NCBI GenBank assembly: GCA_045837725.1
Contig: JBEWZL010000163.1
Coordinates: forward strand, 558,001 to 622,000
Length of the DNA: 64,000 bases
Reading direction: 5' to 3'
From: Vermamoeba vermiformis
Lineage: Eukaryota; Tubulinea; Echinamoebida
In this document: positions 33,106 through 43,612 of the stretch, piece by piece
How positions within the stretch are numbered: position 1 is the stretch's first letter
Layout: each line of letters begins with the position of its first letter
Notes under the pieces: model-generated
Database searches by the model: none
The model's input: only the letters and a program-made list of their open reading frames with translations
Told to the model about the DNA's origin: nothing
Made by a program: the position numbers and the translations under genes

Positions 33106-36100
33106 TTATTTCTTTGCAGCCGGTTGTGGAGGCGATGGTGAAGTGCCAAATCCAAAGCCAGCAGAAGAGCTACTGTTAGTAGTAGTGGTTGCAGTACCGA
33201 AGCCAGGAGTAGGTGCAGGAGCAGGAGTTGTACCGCCAAATGAGAATGAAGTTGGCTTGGGTGGTATGCCAGGTGGCATTTGAGCCTTAAGCGGTAGTTG
33301 CGGCTGAGGGGCTGCTTGCGGGGCATTGAACGGATTTGCGTTGTAAGCATTCATGGCAAAATTGCCTTGAGGAGGAAGCGATGGTGCACTGGTGGATCCA
33401 AACGAAAAGTTCGAGCTGTTGGGATACGCGTTGCTTCTGTTCTGCAAATAGCTTTGCACTTGTTGGTATTGCGGCGATGAGCCAGCGGAGAATGGATCAT
33501 ACGCAGCGGATTGCTTGCCGGTACGAGCACGGTACACTGCGCCCAAGTTGTCTCCAACATTTTGGATGTCTAAAAAAGGAAATAATGAGAAAACCATCGA
33601 TCCTTTCATATGATAATAGTTATACTTACACTCCTTGTAGCGTTGGAATGGAGCAGCTTTGCCGCCAAAGCCGAATGCGGAGGTACCTTGTTGGTACTTG
33701 TGAGCGTTTGGATCCACAGTCGATTCCAAGCCTTGATTCATAGGTGTCTAAACAATACATTTTAGTAAGCTATATTATTTTGTAATGTAGCCGGCATTAC
33801 CTTTTCGACCTTCAAGTTCTCAATCAATACGTTGAATTCTTCTTCCAATAGCGTGGCTGATTGAGTCATGTCGCGGATCTGGTTGCGCAACTGAAGGAAG
33901 TTTTCTTCAAGTTGAATGATCATAGTGACCCATCTGTTGGTCAATTCACTAGCAGTTTGAAGAGCGTCGCTCATGGTTTCCAAGTTTTGCAAGATCTACC
34001 GGAAGTTAGTCATCGATGTCAATACCCATATTTGGCAATAAATTTTGAACTTACGCGAACGCCGTCCGCCATGACCTCGTCCAATTGTTTAGTAGATGCC
34101 TCGAGCTCCTTGCTCAACTTCTCAGATCGCTCAATAATAGCCAAGGCAGGTTCGAGAAGAGAGGCAATGTTCGGGGTGATGAGTTTGTCCTCGAGCCATT
34201 TGTTGATAGTCTTGCGCTTAGTAGTCAAGTCGATGACTTCTCGGCCGGTGATAACGCCTTGTTCTTTAATGACAAGTGATCTATTTTAAAAGTATTAGTT
34301 CGCTGTAAGTTGTAGAATCTCGAGCTGGATCTGACTTACTCTTTCTTGCCGGCACCCACTTTGACGGAGTATCTGCAAACGCCATTGACGTCTTCGAAAG
34401 GATTCGGGCCCAACAGCGTGGCGTACTTGGTGTGCTCGATAATGACTTCGACTTCGCCCTCCAAAGCGTTGTTTTGAATGGTGTACGTAGTGTCGCGAGT
34501 CTGTTGTCTAGTGACAACGAAATAGCCATCACGCAATTCGATAGCGTTGGCGTACTTGGCTTGTAACACAGTGCTGGTTGAGTAGATGCAGCTGGTGTCA
34601 ATGGCGTAGGGTAACAGCAGCGTGTCGTTGGGTTTGAGGCCCGGCAAGTTGCCGCCACCAATGACAATGTCTTTGTCAATCAATGAGATTGAGCCTGACG
34701 GGAACGGCTTGGTCGTGGTGTTCTTCATGAACATAGCCATCAGTGGGTAAGTACCCGAGGCGAAGCCGTTAATCAATGCAACGCGGCGGCTAGAAATGGT
34801 TGCGTCGAAGACAGGGACCAAGGCCGATTGAGTGGCCTTAACGGTGACGGGCTGTGCCACCTTGTAGATGTAGTGTTGTTGGTCTGGAGCGCTTGGGCTG
34901 AAATTGAGAGCGCGTTGTTGTTGCTGTTGCTGTTGTTGTGGTTGTTGTGGATAGGACGAGACTGGAGAGAGTGGAGGACGGGCAGCATTAGGTGCAGTTG
35001 GTATAGGATTAGGAGCACCAAGAGTTTGACCGCTGACGAGCACGACTGAAGCGTCAACCCAGTCTTCTTCACGAGCGTTGTTGACCATACCCCAGCACTC
35101 TATCTTGATGCCTGCGTCACCGGCGACTGTGGCACGGTATGTGGCGTTCCAAGAGGGGAATGATATGACGTAAGAGATCTATAGTAATGATTAACAATGT
35201 GCGAAACAGTTATCGAAAGCGAGGTACTTACGCGAACTTTACGGGCATCTTGACCGGCCAAGAAGACTGTGAGTTCTCTGCGAGGGTCTTCAGGCTCTTG
35301 TTGACGAGCCAAAAAGCTCTTTCTGAGGGCCTCGTTGACTTCACGTGCGACGGTGCTGTTGAGGATCAGGACGTTTTTGATCTTTTCGAGCGAGAACGAT
35401 TTGAGCATGTTGTCGTTGCTCAAGATAGTAACTTCAGTAAACACGCTGTTGTGGACTTGACTAGGACCCTTATCATTATTTAAAATGATTTCGCGAGTGT
35501 TCTTCTCAATGCCAACGCAAACACCATCCACTTTCTAAAAATAGATAAAAGTTAGTGAAACAGAATCAATTTGAATCAACCTTACCTCTCCTTCGAGCTC
35601 TAGACCAATGTGAACTCCGCGTAAGTGGAATAAAAGCTTTTCGATGTTGTAGACTTGATCTCCGATCAAAGGTCTTTTTCTGATGAGCGGGACCATTGAT
35701 ACTTCGCTTTCGTAGGAAACGGACTTGATGACTCCTTCTTTGCTTTCATCGACGACAGTCAAAGACTTCAATACGCTGTCGATCTCGTCCTTGTGGAAGA
35801 GTAAAGGAACGCTGCTATCGCCAGAGCTCAAATTTACTTCACTAAAAATAACAAAAAATATTACTAAATGTTTAAATATGCTTAAATAGATCGTTAATAT
35901 AATCCGAAACCGGCAATCAATAAATACTCAAAAGAGTAGTCTTTGATCGAGCTCAGAAAATTAAATTTAGATTCTCACCGTTCAAATAAAGCAATTCCAT
36001 GTTTGTATAATACAACACGTTTAATAGGAGCATTTTCTTGCGCAAACGTATCAACCTCTAATTTAGCGAGGTTAGAGTCAACCGCATGCGGTGCTTTCGT

Positions 36101-36124
36101 CATGCCTCTTTGCTGCGATTGCAT
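33106..36124 (-). CDS. DUF4139-family protein with coiled coil and FG-like C-terminal tail
   Basis: About ten exons join in frame from the ATG at 36124 (MQSQQRGMTKAPH) to the TAA at 33106. The N-terminal half has RVVLYKHGIALFER and FHKDEIDSVLKSLTVVDES, and the centre has ISYVISFPSWNATYRATV and WGMVNNAREEDWVDASVVLVSG. Together these match the DUF4139 (MuiA-like) family, whose function is not established. A Gln-rich insert follows, then IYSTSTVLQAKYANAIELRDG. After the DUF4139 core a predicted coiled coil extends (LEPALAIIERSEKLSKELEAS; VTMIIQLEENFLQLRNQIRD). The last 170 residues are Pro/Gln/Ser-rich with FG-type dipeptides in FSFGSTSAP, FSFGGTTPA and GFGFGTSP. Such FG motifs are typical of nucleoporins, but here the significance is open. 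Confidence 0.82.
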
Positions 36125-36603
36125 CTTAGAGATATAAAATGAAAGAAAAGCTTGTGTGTTGTTAATGCAAAGGTTTGAATTGTAAACTGAAGTCCTTACA
36201 ACGCTATTTATGTCTCGCTTTGGTACCCAAGATTTTTCCACGCGAGAAAAAGCTTGAATCTTTCGTTTTGCTCCATTCCTGTATTCCTACGAACAGTATC
36301 ATACGTTTAAGACCAAGTACATACCACAAACCTAGATCCTGAGCAGAAATAGTATCTCGCCTGGGTTAAAAATAGGTAGGAGATGCTGCACTTGTTTAAC
36401 AGTTTGGCTTATTTATTTACAGGCGCGAGGATTATGTCATAATGTGCCACTTCTACTCGAAAGGAAGGCGGGCAATTCTCTAAAATTCAAAAAATAAGCA
36501 AGGCACGAGATTTACTTCTTTTTCTCGTTGTTAAATTATTTCGAGCTAAAAAACCATATTATAAAATCAAGCGCTTACCTATTCAATTTTATATCGTTCG
36601 ATT
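36125..36603. other. Intergenic, DUF4139 gene promoter side
   Basis: About 480 bp upstream of the DUF4139 gene. Short frames only, with no supported gene. Confidence 0.35.
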
Positions 36604-36825
36604 TTACTCTAGGGCTTTGTATTGTTGATATTTTTTGAAATAATAGTAATATTTGAATACGAGCACTGAGCCAACTACGGCGAGCATTTTGACTCCCGAT
36701 TTGTCAGACGATCGCACTATTTTAGATTTTCTAGCTGCATGTCGGCGTGAGGTGCTCTGAAACCAGCCCGCGTCTATGTGAGGGGCTCTGAGGCTTGCAA
36801 TGAGGTTTGCGCCTGTGATTTTCAT
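36604..36825 (-). CDS. Small mitochondrial-type single-pass membrane protein
   Basis: A 73-codon ORF starts at the ATG at 36825 (MKITGANLIASLRAPH). The N-terminus is amphipathic and free of acids, like a mitochondrial presequence, followed by a basic stretch (SRRHAARKSKIVRSS). One hydrophobic helix comes next (VKMLAVVGSVLVFKYYYYF), then a short basic tail (KKYQQYKALE). This resembles small subunits of respiratory or TIM complexes in layout, but no family is recognised. An upstream in-frame extension exists and would add about 45 residues of less plausible sequence. Confidence 0.5.
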   Translation of the reverse strand: MKITGANLIASLRAPHIDAGWFQSTSRRHAARKSKIVRSSDKSGVKMLAVVGSVLVFKYYYYFKKYQQYKALE

Positions 36826-37142
36826 TATTATATTATTTACAAGAGCTATGCTCTCTCTAGAGCTTCGAAATTGAATATAAAAATGTGACACGCAGAGTCG
36901 TAGTAAATTTCTCCTGTCACGCGGGATCCAATTTTCTACCACGCGACACTTCAGTAGCACACAACTTATTAAATCAATGAAGCCCTTTACAACTACATAT
37001 TATAATTATTCGAAGCAATTTATTCATCAGAGACCGTAAATAGGGTTAATGGAACTGGATCCAGCGTCAAAAGCTAAATTTATTATTCTGAATAAGGAAG
37101 ATGACGAAAAGACATTGCTTTGAGAATAATCTCATATCGTAT

Positions 37143-37559
37143 TTAGTTTACGGGATCGAAGTCAGTGGATCCGATGAGTTCTTTGTACTTCTCCAAGTCG
37201 GCAGAATATTTTGTGATGGCTCGTTGGATACTTTCCAGAGAGTCCACGCCGAGAGGAATGTGCAAAGGAGGATTTTCTAGCGCGAGAAGCTTCTCGACCG
37301 CGATGGCCAATTTTGCCGGATCTCCTCGTTGTTTGCCAGCAGCGCTTGCCATGAGCATTTGTAAGACTTGCTTGACGGCATCATATTCATCAAAGTCTTG
37401 CATGTTAGCAATAGTAGCGTTATCTCCGAACTTAGTCTTGAACATGCCTGGCTCTAAAATGATGACGCGAATGCCGTGCGGAGCGACCTCTGTGGCAAGA
37501 CCCTCGGAAAAGCCTTCAAGCGCAAACTTGCTAGCGCTGTATATGGACGAGGCGGGCAT
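37143..37559 (-). pseudogene. Short-chain dehydrogenase/reductase, 3' part (split by LTR element)
   Basis: This is the C-terminal half of a classical SDR: SSIYSASKFALEGFSEGL contains the YxxxK catalytic pair, followed by PHGIRVIILEPGMFKTKFG and a C-terminal substrate-binding part ending FDPVN. Its 5' edge abuts the end of a retrotransposon. The remainder of the gene resumes on the other side of that element at 43613, and GGCAT is repeated at both edges. In this assembly the gene is interrupted. If the organism is diploid or polyploid the other allele may be intact. Confidence 0.88.
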
Positions 37560-37813
37560 TGTAACGTTGTGTGGGCTATCAACGTCTAAACAGTTGTTGT
37601 AATGTTATTTATTAAAATAAAAGAGAATACAAGATCGGATTCGTTTTACAACGTTTTTTTTATACTTGACCGTAGAATGTTCTAGGTCATTCTATATATT
37701 ATTAATTATTTGTTGTCATATTGCTATTGGGTTATTGATGTTGTTCGAAGCTTCTTCGTCATCGTGGAGTTTTCACTGAAATTTCCGCGATGATGACTAA
37801 TAGCGTCGTTACA
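37560..37813 (-). repeat. 3' LTR of the Ty3/gypsy element
   Basis: About 254 bp with TG...CA ends, nearly identical to the 5' LTR but roughly 35 bp longer, the extra stretch lying close to its outer edge. Confidence 0.9.
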
Positions 37814-37835
37814 TTACCCCGTCGCTAGTTTCGAC

Positions 37836-40800
37836 TCAGTCCTCTGAGGCGTAAGTTTGAATGAAGTGATCGATCAAACTTATCAGTTCGGCGGGTGTAG
37901 AGCACTTGCGTACCAACTTCTCGTTGTTTTCTTTCGCTGAAGTAGAGCGGGAGTACGTTGATGAGAGTCCAACGAGTTGATTAATGTTCTTTTTGAGAGG
38001 AGCGAGTGATGACGTGGGTTTGATGGATTGTTGAATCAGGCGGAGCGATTGCACGAGTTGATTGTCCGTTGATTGACGTTGACGTTTGACAGGAGTTTTC
38101 TCACTTAAGATTTCTTCTTCGATTGTAGGCGGCGGTGAGTTCGGTTTGTCGGTAGAAGACAAACTATCATTCTCTTCAAGTTCGGCGCGGCGCGGTTTCT
38201 GAATGCGGAGTTGTGACACGTTGACGCGTTTGACATAAGCGGGATTTTCTTTGAGCGCGATCTCGGCATTGAGTCCATCGATTTTCTTAATGACGAAGGG
38301 GCCATCATTTTTGTAGGCAAGCTTGTGAGTAGTACCTTCATCAAGTTTGTATTTGTTATACCAAACTATTGAGTCAGGCGGAATTTTCTTTTCGTCTTTC
38401 TTCTTCTTGTCGTAATTCTTCTTTTGATGAGCTTGCGCTTTCGTGATGTTCGTTTTCGAAATCTTCTTGGCAATGGCTAGGCGATTGAGCATATCTTTAG
38501 CATAACCTTGATAACTGTCGTGGATCTGAGGAGGCGGCGAGATGTGATCCCAGGGCACGGGCATTTTCGCGTGTCGACCATAGAGCAGGAAGAACGGCGT
38601 AAATTTCGTCGATTCATGAACGGCAGTGTTGTAGGCAAAGAGAACAAAGCGGAGATATTCGTCCCAGTCGTCTTGTGATTCGTTGACATAAGGCGTGAGC
38701 ATTTTTGCCAAGGTGTGATTGAATTTTTCCGTGAGACCGTCGGTTTGAGGGTGATAGGCAACAGTGCGGATTTTCTTCGTGTTGAGCAGCTTGTAGACTT
38801 GTTGAATCATTTCGGAGTTGAAATTATCAGCTTGATCCGTGATGATCTGACCAGGCGATCCGTGGCGGCAAACAATTTCTTCGACTAATATACGGGCGAT
38901 GTCTTCTGATGAGATATTGAAGAGCGGGAAGGCTTCAACCCATTTAGTAGCGTAGTCAGTGATGACGAGAATGTATTTGTAGCCGTTGCGTGATTCTTTG
39001 AAGGGTCCAAGGATGTCCATTCCAATAGTGTCGAAGGCGTCGGTGATTGGAATAGTCTTGAGTTTTCCATAGAGTTTTCCATAAACTTTTCTTCGCGTGC
39101 AGGATTCGCAGGATGTGACGTAGTGATGCACGTCACGAAGCATACCAAACCAATAGAAGCGTTCGCGAATTTTGTTGAGTGTCTTGAAGAATCCAAGATG
39201 AGCACCAAATAGAGAGTCGTGATAGAACTTCAGAATTTTCGGTCGCAGATGCAGCGGCAAGAAGATCTGTCGATGTTCGTCTAGGGCACGTCCAAAGGGT
39301 TTCCAAATTCTATATAATATTCCATCTTCTATTACTAGGTCGGCAGTGATGCGTTGAAGTTGTAGATTTTCTTTCTGTGAAGCAGGCTCGATCTTCTTCT
39401 CGAAGTAGTCGCAGATGTAGGAGATCGTTGGATCCAGGCGTTGATTTTTACGGAAATATTCTTCTGAAAAGGGTAATGGTTCTTCTTGGGTGTTGTTGAG
39501 TTCGGTGGTGACGATAGGAGGTCGTGACATAGCGTCGGCATTAGTGTGAGATTTTCCGGATCTGTAGACAATGTCGAAATCATATTCTTGAAGCTGAATG
39601 GCGTGTTTGATGAGCTTAGAGTTTGCATCAGACATTTTGAAGACTAATGAATGATGATCAACGACGAGTTGAAATTTCCTTCCGATAAGGAAATAGCGGA
39701 AGTATTTGACAGCGTGAACCATAGCTAGCGATTCTCTTTCAGTGGCAGACCATGAGCGTTGACCAGGAGTAAGAGTTTCGGACCAATATGCGATGACTCG
39801 GGGCTTGTCGTCAAAAGTTTGGCTGAGAATTCCACCAAGTCCAACGGATGAGGCGTCAGTGTAGAGCATGAAGGGCTTGTTGAAGTCGGGATAGGCCAAA
39901 ATAGGAGCTTTGACGAGTTTGGCTTTGAGTTTGTCGAATGAGGCTTGCTGTTCTTGCGTCCATTGATATTTCGTATCAGATCTGGTGAGTTTGACCAAGG
40001 GCTCGGCGTGTTTCGCGTAATTCTTGATGAATTTGCGATAATATCCAGAGAGACCAAGGAAGGAGCGTAATTCATGAATATTTTTAGGTACTGCAGCGTC
40101 GCGGACTTTTGCAATCTTTGACGGATCTGTTGCAATTCCTTTTTCGGAAACCACGTGACCAAGGAAGGGCAGTTCACGTTGGCAGAAGCGGCATTTGCTG
40201 GGTTTGAGCGTGATACCAGCACTTGCGAGAGCGCCAAATACGGTTTCGAGGTTGTTGAAGTGTTCGTCGAGATTTCTACCAAAAATGATAATATCGTCCA
40301 TATAAACTAAGCATATATCCCATAAGAGGCCAGAGAGTACGATGTCCATGAGGCGTTGAAAGGTGGCAGGGGCGTTGCAGAGACCAAAAGGCATGCGTCG
40401 GAATTCGAAGAGACCAAACGGAGTTGAGAACGCAGTCTTGTGTTGATCTTCAGGCTTGACTCGAATTTGCCAAAAACCACTATCAGCGTCTACACCAGAG
40501 AAGTAGCAATTGCCACTAAGCAGTGTAAACATGTCGTCGATGCGCGGCAGCGGGTAGACGTCTTTGCGAGTGATTTCGTTCAATTTTCTATAGTCAACGC
40601 AAAATCGCAGGGAACCATCTTTCTTCTTAACTAGCACTACTGGTGACGAGTATGATGATGATGAAGTAGTGACGACTCCATTTTGTAGCATTTTGTCGAT
40701 GATTTGCTTTGCTTCGTCGCGGTAGGCGTAGGGGATTCTGTAGGGCGATTGTTTGATGATTTGACCATTCGTTTCTATCTTGTGTTCAACTAAGTCGGTG

Positions 40801-41606
40801 CTACCAAGGTTACCAGTTGAACCAAAGACGAATACGTGCTTCCATTTCCATAATATGGCTTTCAGGCGCGATAGTATATTATCTTCTAACTTCATTTCGT
40901 CGAAATTGAATAGTTTGAAGAATTCTTCTTGTGATATGTCGATTTTGAGAGCGTTGAGATCGTTGAGGACAATCTTCTGAAAGGGAACAAGTCGACCAAT
41001 TTTCCGATGAGCAGGAAGGGCAATGTCGCGGTTTGTAGGGTTCAATAGTCGCAGAGGAATACGACCATTCGAGCACTTGACCAGAGCTTCGGCGAGGATC
41101 ACACCATGTTGCGTGGTAAAGGCGTCAGAACGTTCAACAAAGGCGTAGACATTTGTACCAAAATGCACGTCGTAGGGCAAGAGAACTTCACTGCGGGCAG
41201 GTACGATGACTTGTTGATCAAACTTGAGGGTAATAGTCTTATCGATGATCTCGTGTTCTTTGAATTCGATCGGCGAGTGATGAAATTTCACCGATTGAGT
41301 TGACAAGTCGATGACGGGCTTTATCGTTGTCAAGATATCCATACCAAAGATTAGAGGGTAGTTAACTTCATCAGACACGAAGAATTTGAAGTCTCCGTGG
41401 AAACCATTTGTCAAGCGAATTGGCAAAATGACTGATTCGTTAACGCGCGTGAGTTGACCATTTGAGTTCTTAATGAAGCGATGTTCTTTCGTTGTCTTGA
41501 ATTGGGGAAATTGTTGTAGGGTCTTGTGGTTGATAAAGGAGCGGCTGGCACCAGTGTCCCAAAGAGTGACGAAGGTCTTGTCAACTAGGAACGAAGTGAG
41601 TACCAA
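37836..41606 (-). CDS. Pol polyprotein (PR-RT-RNaseH-IN) of the Ty3/gypsy element
   Basis: A long frame of about 1,256 codons. Domains in order: aspartic protease (VTLWDTGASRSF), reverse transcriptase (LRFCVDYRKLN; LVYMDDIIIFG), RNase H (FMLYTDASSVGLGG) and integrase with an HHCC region (YHDSLFGAHLG ... CESCTRR), the DDE core (DTIGMDILGPF; IITDQADNF) and a GPF module near the C-terminus. No chromodomain was recognised. It lies in a different frame from gag, as in many Ty3 elements that rely on translational recoding. Confidence 0.93.
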   Translation of the reverse strand: MVLTSFLVDKTFVTLWDTGASRSFINHKTLQQFPQFKTTKEHRFIKNSNGQLTRVNESVILPIRLTNGFHGDFKFFVSDEVNYPLIFGMDILTTIKPVIDLSTQSVKFHHSPIEFKEHEIIDKTITLKFDQQVIVPARSEVLLPYDVHFGTNVYAFVERSDAFTTQHGVILAEALVKCSNGRIPLRLLNPTNRDIALPAHRKIGRLVPFQKIVLNDLNALKIDISQEEFFKLFNFDEMKLEDNILSRLKAILWKWKHVFVFGSTGNLGSTDLVEHKIETNGQIIKQSPYRIPYAYRDEAKQIIDKMLQNGVVTTSSSSYSSPVVLVKKKDGSLRFCVDYRKLNEITRKDVYPLPRIDDMFTLLSGNCYFSGVDADSGFWQIRVKPEDQHKTAFSTPFGLFEFRRMPFGLCNAPATFQRLMDIVLSGLLWDICLVYMDDIIIFGRNLDEHFNNLETVFGALASAGITLKPSKCRFCQRELPFLGHVVSEKGIATDPSKIAKVRDAAVPKNIHELRSFLGLSGYYRKFIKNYAKHAEPLVKLTRSDTKYQWTQEQQASFDKLKAKLVKAPILAYPDFNKPFMLYTDASSVGLGGILSQTFDDKPRVIAYWSETLTPGQRSWSATERESLAMVHAVKYFRYFLIGRKFQLVVDHHSLVFKMSDANSKLIKHAIQLQEYDFDIVYRSGKSHTNADAMSRPPIVTTELNNTQEEPLPFSEEYFRKNQRLDPTISYICDYFEKKIEPASQKENLQLQRITADLVIEDGILYRIWKPFGRALDEHRQIFLPLHLRPKILKFYHDSLFGAHLGFFKTLNKIRERFYWFGMLRDVHHYVTSCESCTRRKVYGKLYGKLKTIPITDAFDTIGMDILGPFKESRNGYKYILVITDYATKWVEAFPLFNISSEDIARILVEEIVCRHGSPGQIITDQADNFNSEMIQQVYKLLNTKKIRTVAYHPQTDGLTEKFNHTLAKMLTPYVNESQDDWDEYLRFVLFAYNTAVHESTKFTPFFLLYGRHAKMPVPWDHISPPPQIHDSYQGYAKDMLNRLAIAKKISKTNITKAQAHQKKNYDKKKKDEKKIPPDSIVWYNKYKLDEGTTHKLAYKNDGPFVIKKIDGLNAEIALKENPAYVKRVNVSQLRIQKPRRAELEENDSLSSTDKPNSPPPTIEEEILSEKTPVKRQRQSTDNQLVQSLRLIQQSIKPTSSLAPLKKNINQLVGLSSTYSRSTSAKENNEKLVRKCSTPAELISLIDHFIQTYASED

Positions 41607-41713
41607 GGGTTTTGATTCGGCGGGATTGTCGGGCAGGTTGAGGGGTATATCGGGTATAGGAGAGGGTGTGGTGGTGATTGGAAGTGGCTCGTTAGCGCCA
41701 GAAGAGCATGAGC

Positions 41714-43336
41714 CTAATGCTCTTCCAAGAGGTCGTTTCCCGGCTCGGGTGCGCCATCATCAACGATGTAGTAGGATTCTTCTACATTGTTGACTTCGTC
41801 TTGAGGGCCAGTAGAGGCAGCAGCGTCGGCAGTCTCCACTTCTTCGATGTTGTTGTGCTGAGGCGTCGTGAAGTCAAGGCGTCGCACAGCTGACGGGTAG
41901 TTGTACTTTGAATTGGCGGACGTAGGAGCAGGAGTCTTGGGCGTAGCAGTATAGGGCATTGAAGGGGTCTTCGGCGTATACGGCTTTGGAGTGTTGAAAT
42001 TCACGGGGCGAGGAGCGGGGGAATTTCCAGGGTGAGATCCGTAGATCGGCGGTCGCTGGGGCATTACAGGGCGAATGACTTGGTAGATTGTTTCTTTCTT
42101 CGTGACAGGCTTCTTAGGCTTGAATAATGCTCTCCAAGATTCGGCGTTCTGTGCAGCGTTGTAAGCAGAGTCAAGATCTTTCGGATGCGAGTTCTTAACC
42201 ATGTGCTCACGTAACTCTTCAGTAAGACCATCAATAAAAGAGATCATTTTATCGAAGTCAGACTTATTAGTCACGCGATTAGCGACATCAAGGAAACGTT
42301 CGTAGTATTCTTCGACCGTTTCTCCGTCGTTCATACGGGTGTTTTGGAGCTTGTGCGTATTGATCATGATACGATCAATATTATTCCATTTAGTGAAAAT
42401 TGCATTGACGATTTGGGCAAATGTCATCGTCGAAATATCCAGCTCTTTGAACAAAAAGTCGTTCAATGTGCCTTCAGTTCGGAACAAGAATACTTGACGG
42501 ATGTCAGCATCTGTCCAACGCTGATTGCGAGCGATGGCTTGCAATTTCTCGATCCAGTGCACGATGTCATTGCTGACAGGTGACTTGATTTTCGTGATCG
42601 CAGGCGGAATGTGCTTATCTTCAAGAACTCTACGCACATCAGAGTCTTGTTGATTTTGAGCGTTCGAACCAGTGTTATTAAAAGGTCTAACATTGGTAAT
42701 ATTTCCGCTTGAGTAGGGATCTGAGCGAGATCTAGAGGTAGATCCGTTCGCGATGTTAGGGTCTTCGCGTTGCGGAGTCTCACTAATCTTTTCGATCAAA
42801 TTTTGAAGCAGTTGGTTGGTGTCACTCATGTCTGCTCGCATTTGACGAATTGAGTTAGTGTTCTCTGTCAAGAGATCGCGGTGACGACGGTTACTTTCAG
42901 CCAGGTTTTCCACTTGCTGTCGTAATCGATCGTAGTCCTGTCCAGAGGGCATGGCGGCATTGGCGGCAACATTGGGCTGCGGCGGTTGCTTCGCGGCTGG
43001 GGTCACAGGTGGTGGAGCTTTGAAGCCGGCAGGTGGTGTCTTCGGATTGGGTCTTTGTCCATTGTTTTCGGGCAACTGAGGAGGAACAGGCTCGGGTTGC
43101 AACACAGGTTGAGGGCTGTTGAGAGGGCTTAACACACCATCGGATACCATGTCGCGAGAACTAGCGAGAGAGGCTTCGCTGGGAGATCTCGGCGGTGTTT
43201 GGATCGGAGAGTTGTTATTGTTCGGGCCAACATTAGTGTTGCTTGGGACATAAGTCGCAGGACCTCCCTTCCCTTTGATATGAGGTGGGCGTCCAGGTCT
43301 TCTTTTCACGGGGGCGGCGAAGTCGCGAGTAGACAT
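41714..43336 (-). CDS. Gag-like protein of the Ty3/gypsy element
   Basis: A frame of 540 codons starts MSTRDFAAPVKRRPGRPPH; the RRPGRPP stretch resembles an AT-hook. A long Pro/Gln-rich region follows, then a coiled coil (QQVENLAESNRRHRDLL). The core capsid-type domain of Ty3 elements (TVEEYYERFLDVANRV; IDGLTEELREHM) comes next. No CCHC zinc knuckle was seen. Confidence 0.88.
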   Translation of the reverse strand: MSTRDFAAPVKRRPGRPPHIKGKGGPATYVPSNTNVGPNNNNSPIQTPPRSPSEASLASSRDMVSDGVLSPLNSPQPVLQPEPVPPQLPENNGQRPNPKTPPAGFKAPPPVTPAAKQPPQPNVAANAAMPSGQDYDRLRQQVENLAESNRRHRDLLTENTNSIRQMRADMSDTNQLLQNLIEKISETPQREDPNIANGSTSRSRSDPYSSGNITNVRPFNNTGSNAQNQQDSDVRRVLEDKHIPPAITKIKSPVSNDIVHWIEKLQAIARNQRWTDADIRQVFLFRTEGTLNDFLFKELDISTMTFAQIVNAIFTKWNNIDRIMINTHKLQNTRMNDGETVEEYYERFLDVANRVTNKSDFDKMISFIDGLTEELREHMVKNSHPKDLDSAYNAAQNAESWRALFKPKKPVTKKETIYQVIRPVMPQRPPIYGSHPGNSPAPRPVNFNTPKPYTPKTPSMPYTATPKTPAPTSANSKYNYPSAVRRLDFTTPQHNNIEEVETADAAASTGPQDEVNNVEESYYIVDDGAPEPGNDLLEEH

Positions 43337-43376
43337 CCAGATGCGTTGCAGAAGTTGTCGAGAATGAGTCCAGGAA

Positions 43377-43390
43377 GGTAATCGGAACCA
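43377..43390 (-). other. Candidate tRNA primer-binding site
   Basis: On the minus strand, three bases inside the 5' LTR, is TGGTTCCGATTACC. It begins with TGG, as expected for pairing to a tRNA 3' CCA end. The matching tRNA was not identified. Confidence 0.5.
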
Positions 43391-43393
43391 AAA

Positions 43394-43612
43394 TGTAACG
43401 TTGTTGTTTATTAAAATAAAAGGGAATACAAGATCGGATTCGTTTTACAACGTTTTTTTTATACTTGACCGTAGAATGTTCTAGGTCATTCTATATATTA
43501 TTAATTATTTGTTGTCATATTGCTATTGGGTTATTGATGTTGTTCGAAGCTTCTTCGTCATCGTGGAGTTTTCACTGAAATTTCCGCGATGATGACTAAT
43601 AGCGTCGTTACA
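43394..43612 (-). repeat. 5' LTR of the Ty3/gypsy element
   Basis: 219 bp, TG...CA ends. Shares the long block beginning ACAAGATCGGATTCG with the other LTR. Immediately followed, in element orientation, by the candidate primer-binding site. Confidence 0.9.

Larger units (their letters stand above)
37560..43612 (-). mobile_element. Ty3/gypsy LTR retrotransposon, looks whole
   Basis: A 6.05-kb element lies in minus orientation, flanked by a 5-bp target duplication GGCAT (37555-37559 and 43613-43617). It has two LTRs beginning TGTAACG and ending CGTTACA, a candidate primer-binding site beside the 5' LTR, a gag frame and a long pol frame in the order protease, reverse transcriptase, RNase H, integrase, which defines Ty3/gypsy (Metaviridae). 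No env-like frame is seen. Both coding frames are open along their length, so the copy looks whole. The LTRs are nearly identical apart from a length difference near one edge, so insertion is probably recent. It sits inside a host SDR gene. Confidence 0.95.

Noticed and set aside
33298-33743. Plus-strand open frames opposite the FG-like tail
   Set aside because: Antisense of low-complexity coding sequence, with no independent support.
34773-35072. Asn/Ser-rich minus-strand frame within the DUF4139 gene
   Set aside because: It is an alternative frame over the Gln-rich repeat of the real coding frame.
37560-37602. Apparent SDR-like coding (DVDSPHNVT) at the outer edge of the left LTR, suggesting that the LTR starts further in
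   Set aside because: The exact GGCAT duplication and the shared ACAACGTTACA terminus in both LTRs fix the edge at 37560. The dehydrogenase motif spacing is also normal when these bases are excluded.
40440-41303. Plus-strand open frames over the pol region
   Set aside because: Antisense shadows of a long coding frame with clear domain motifs.
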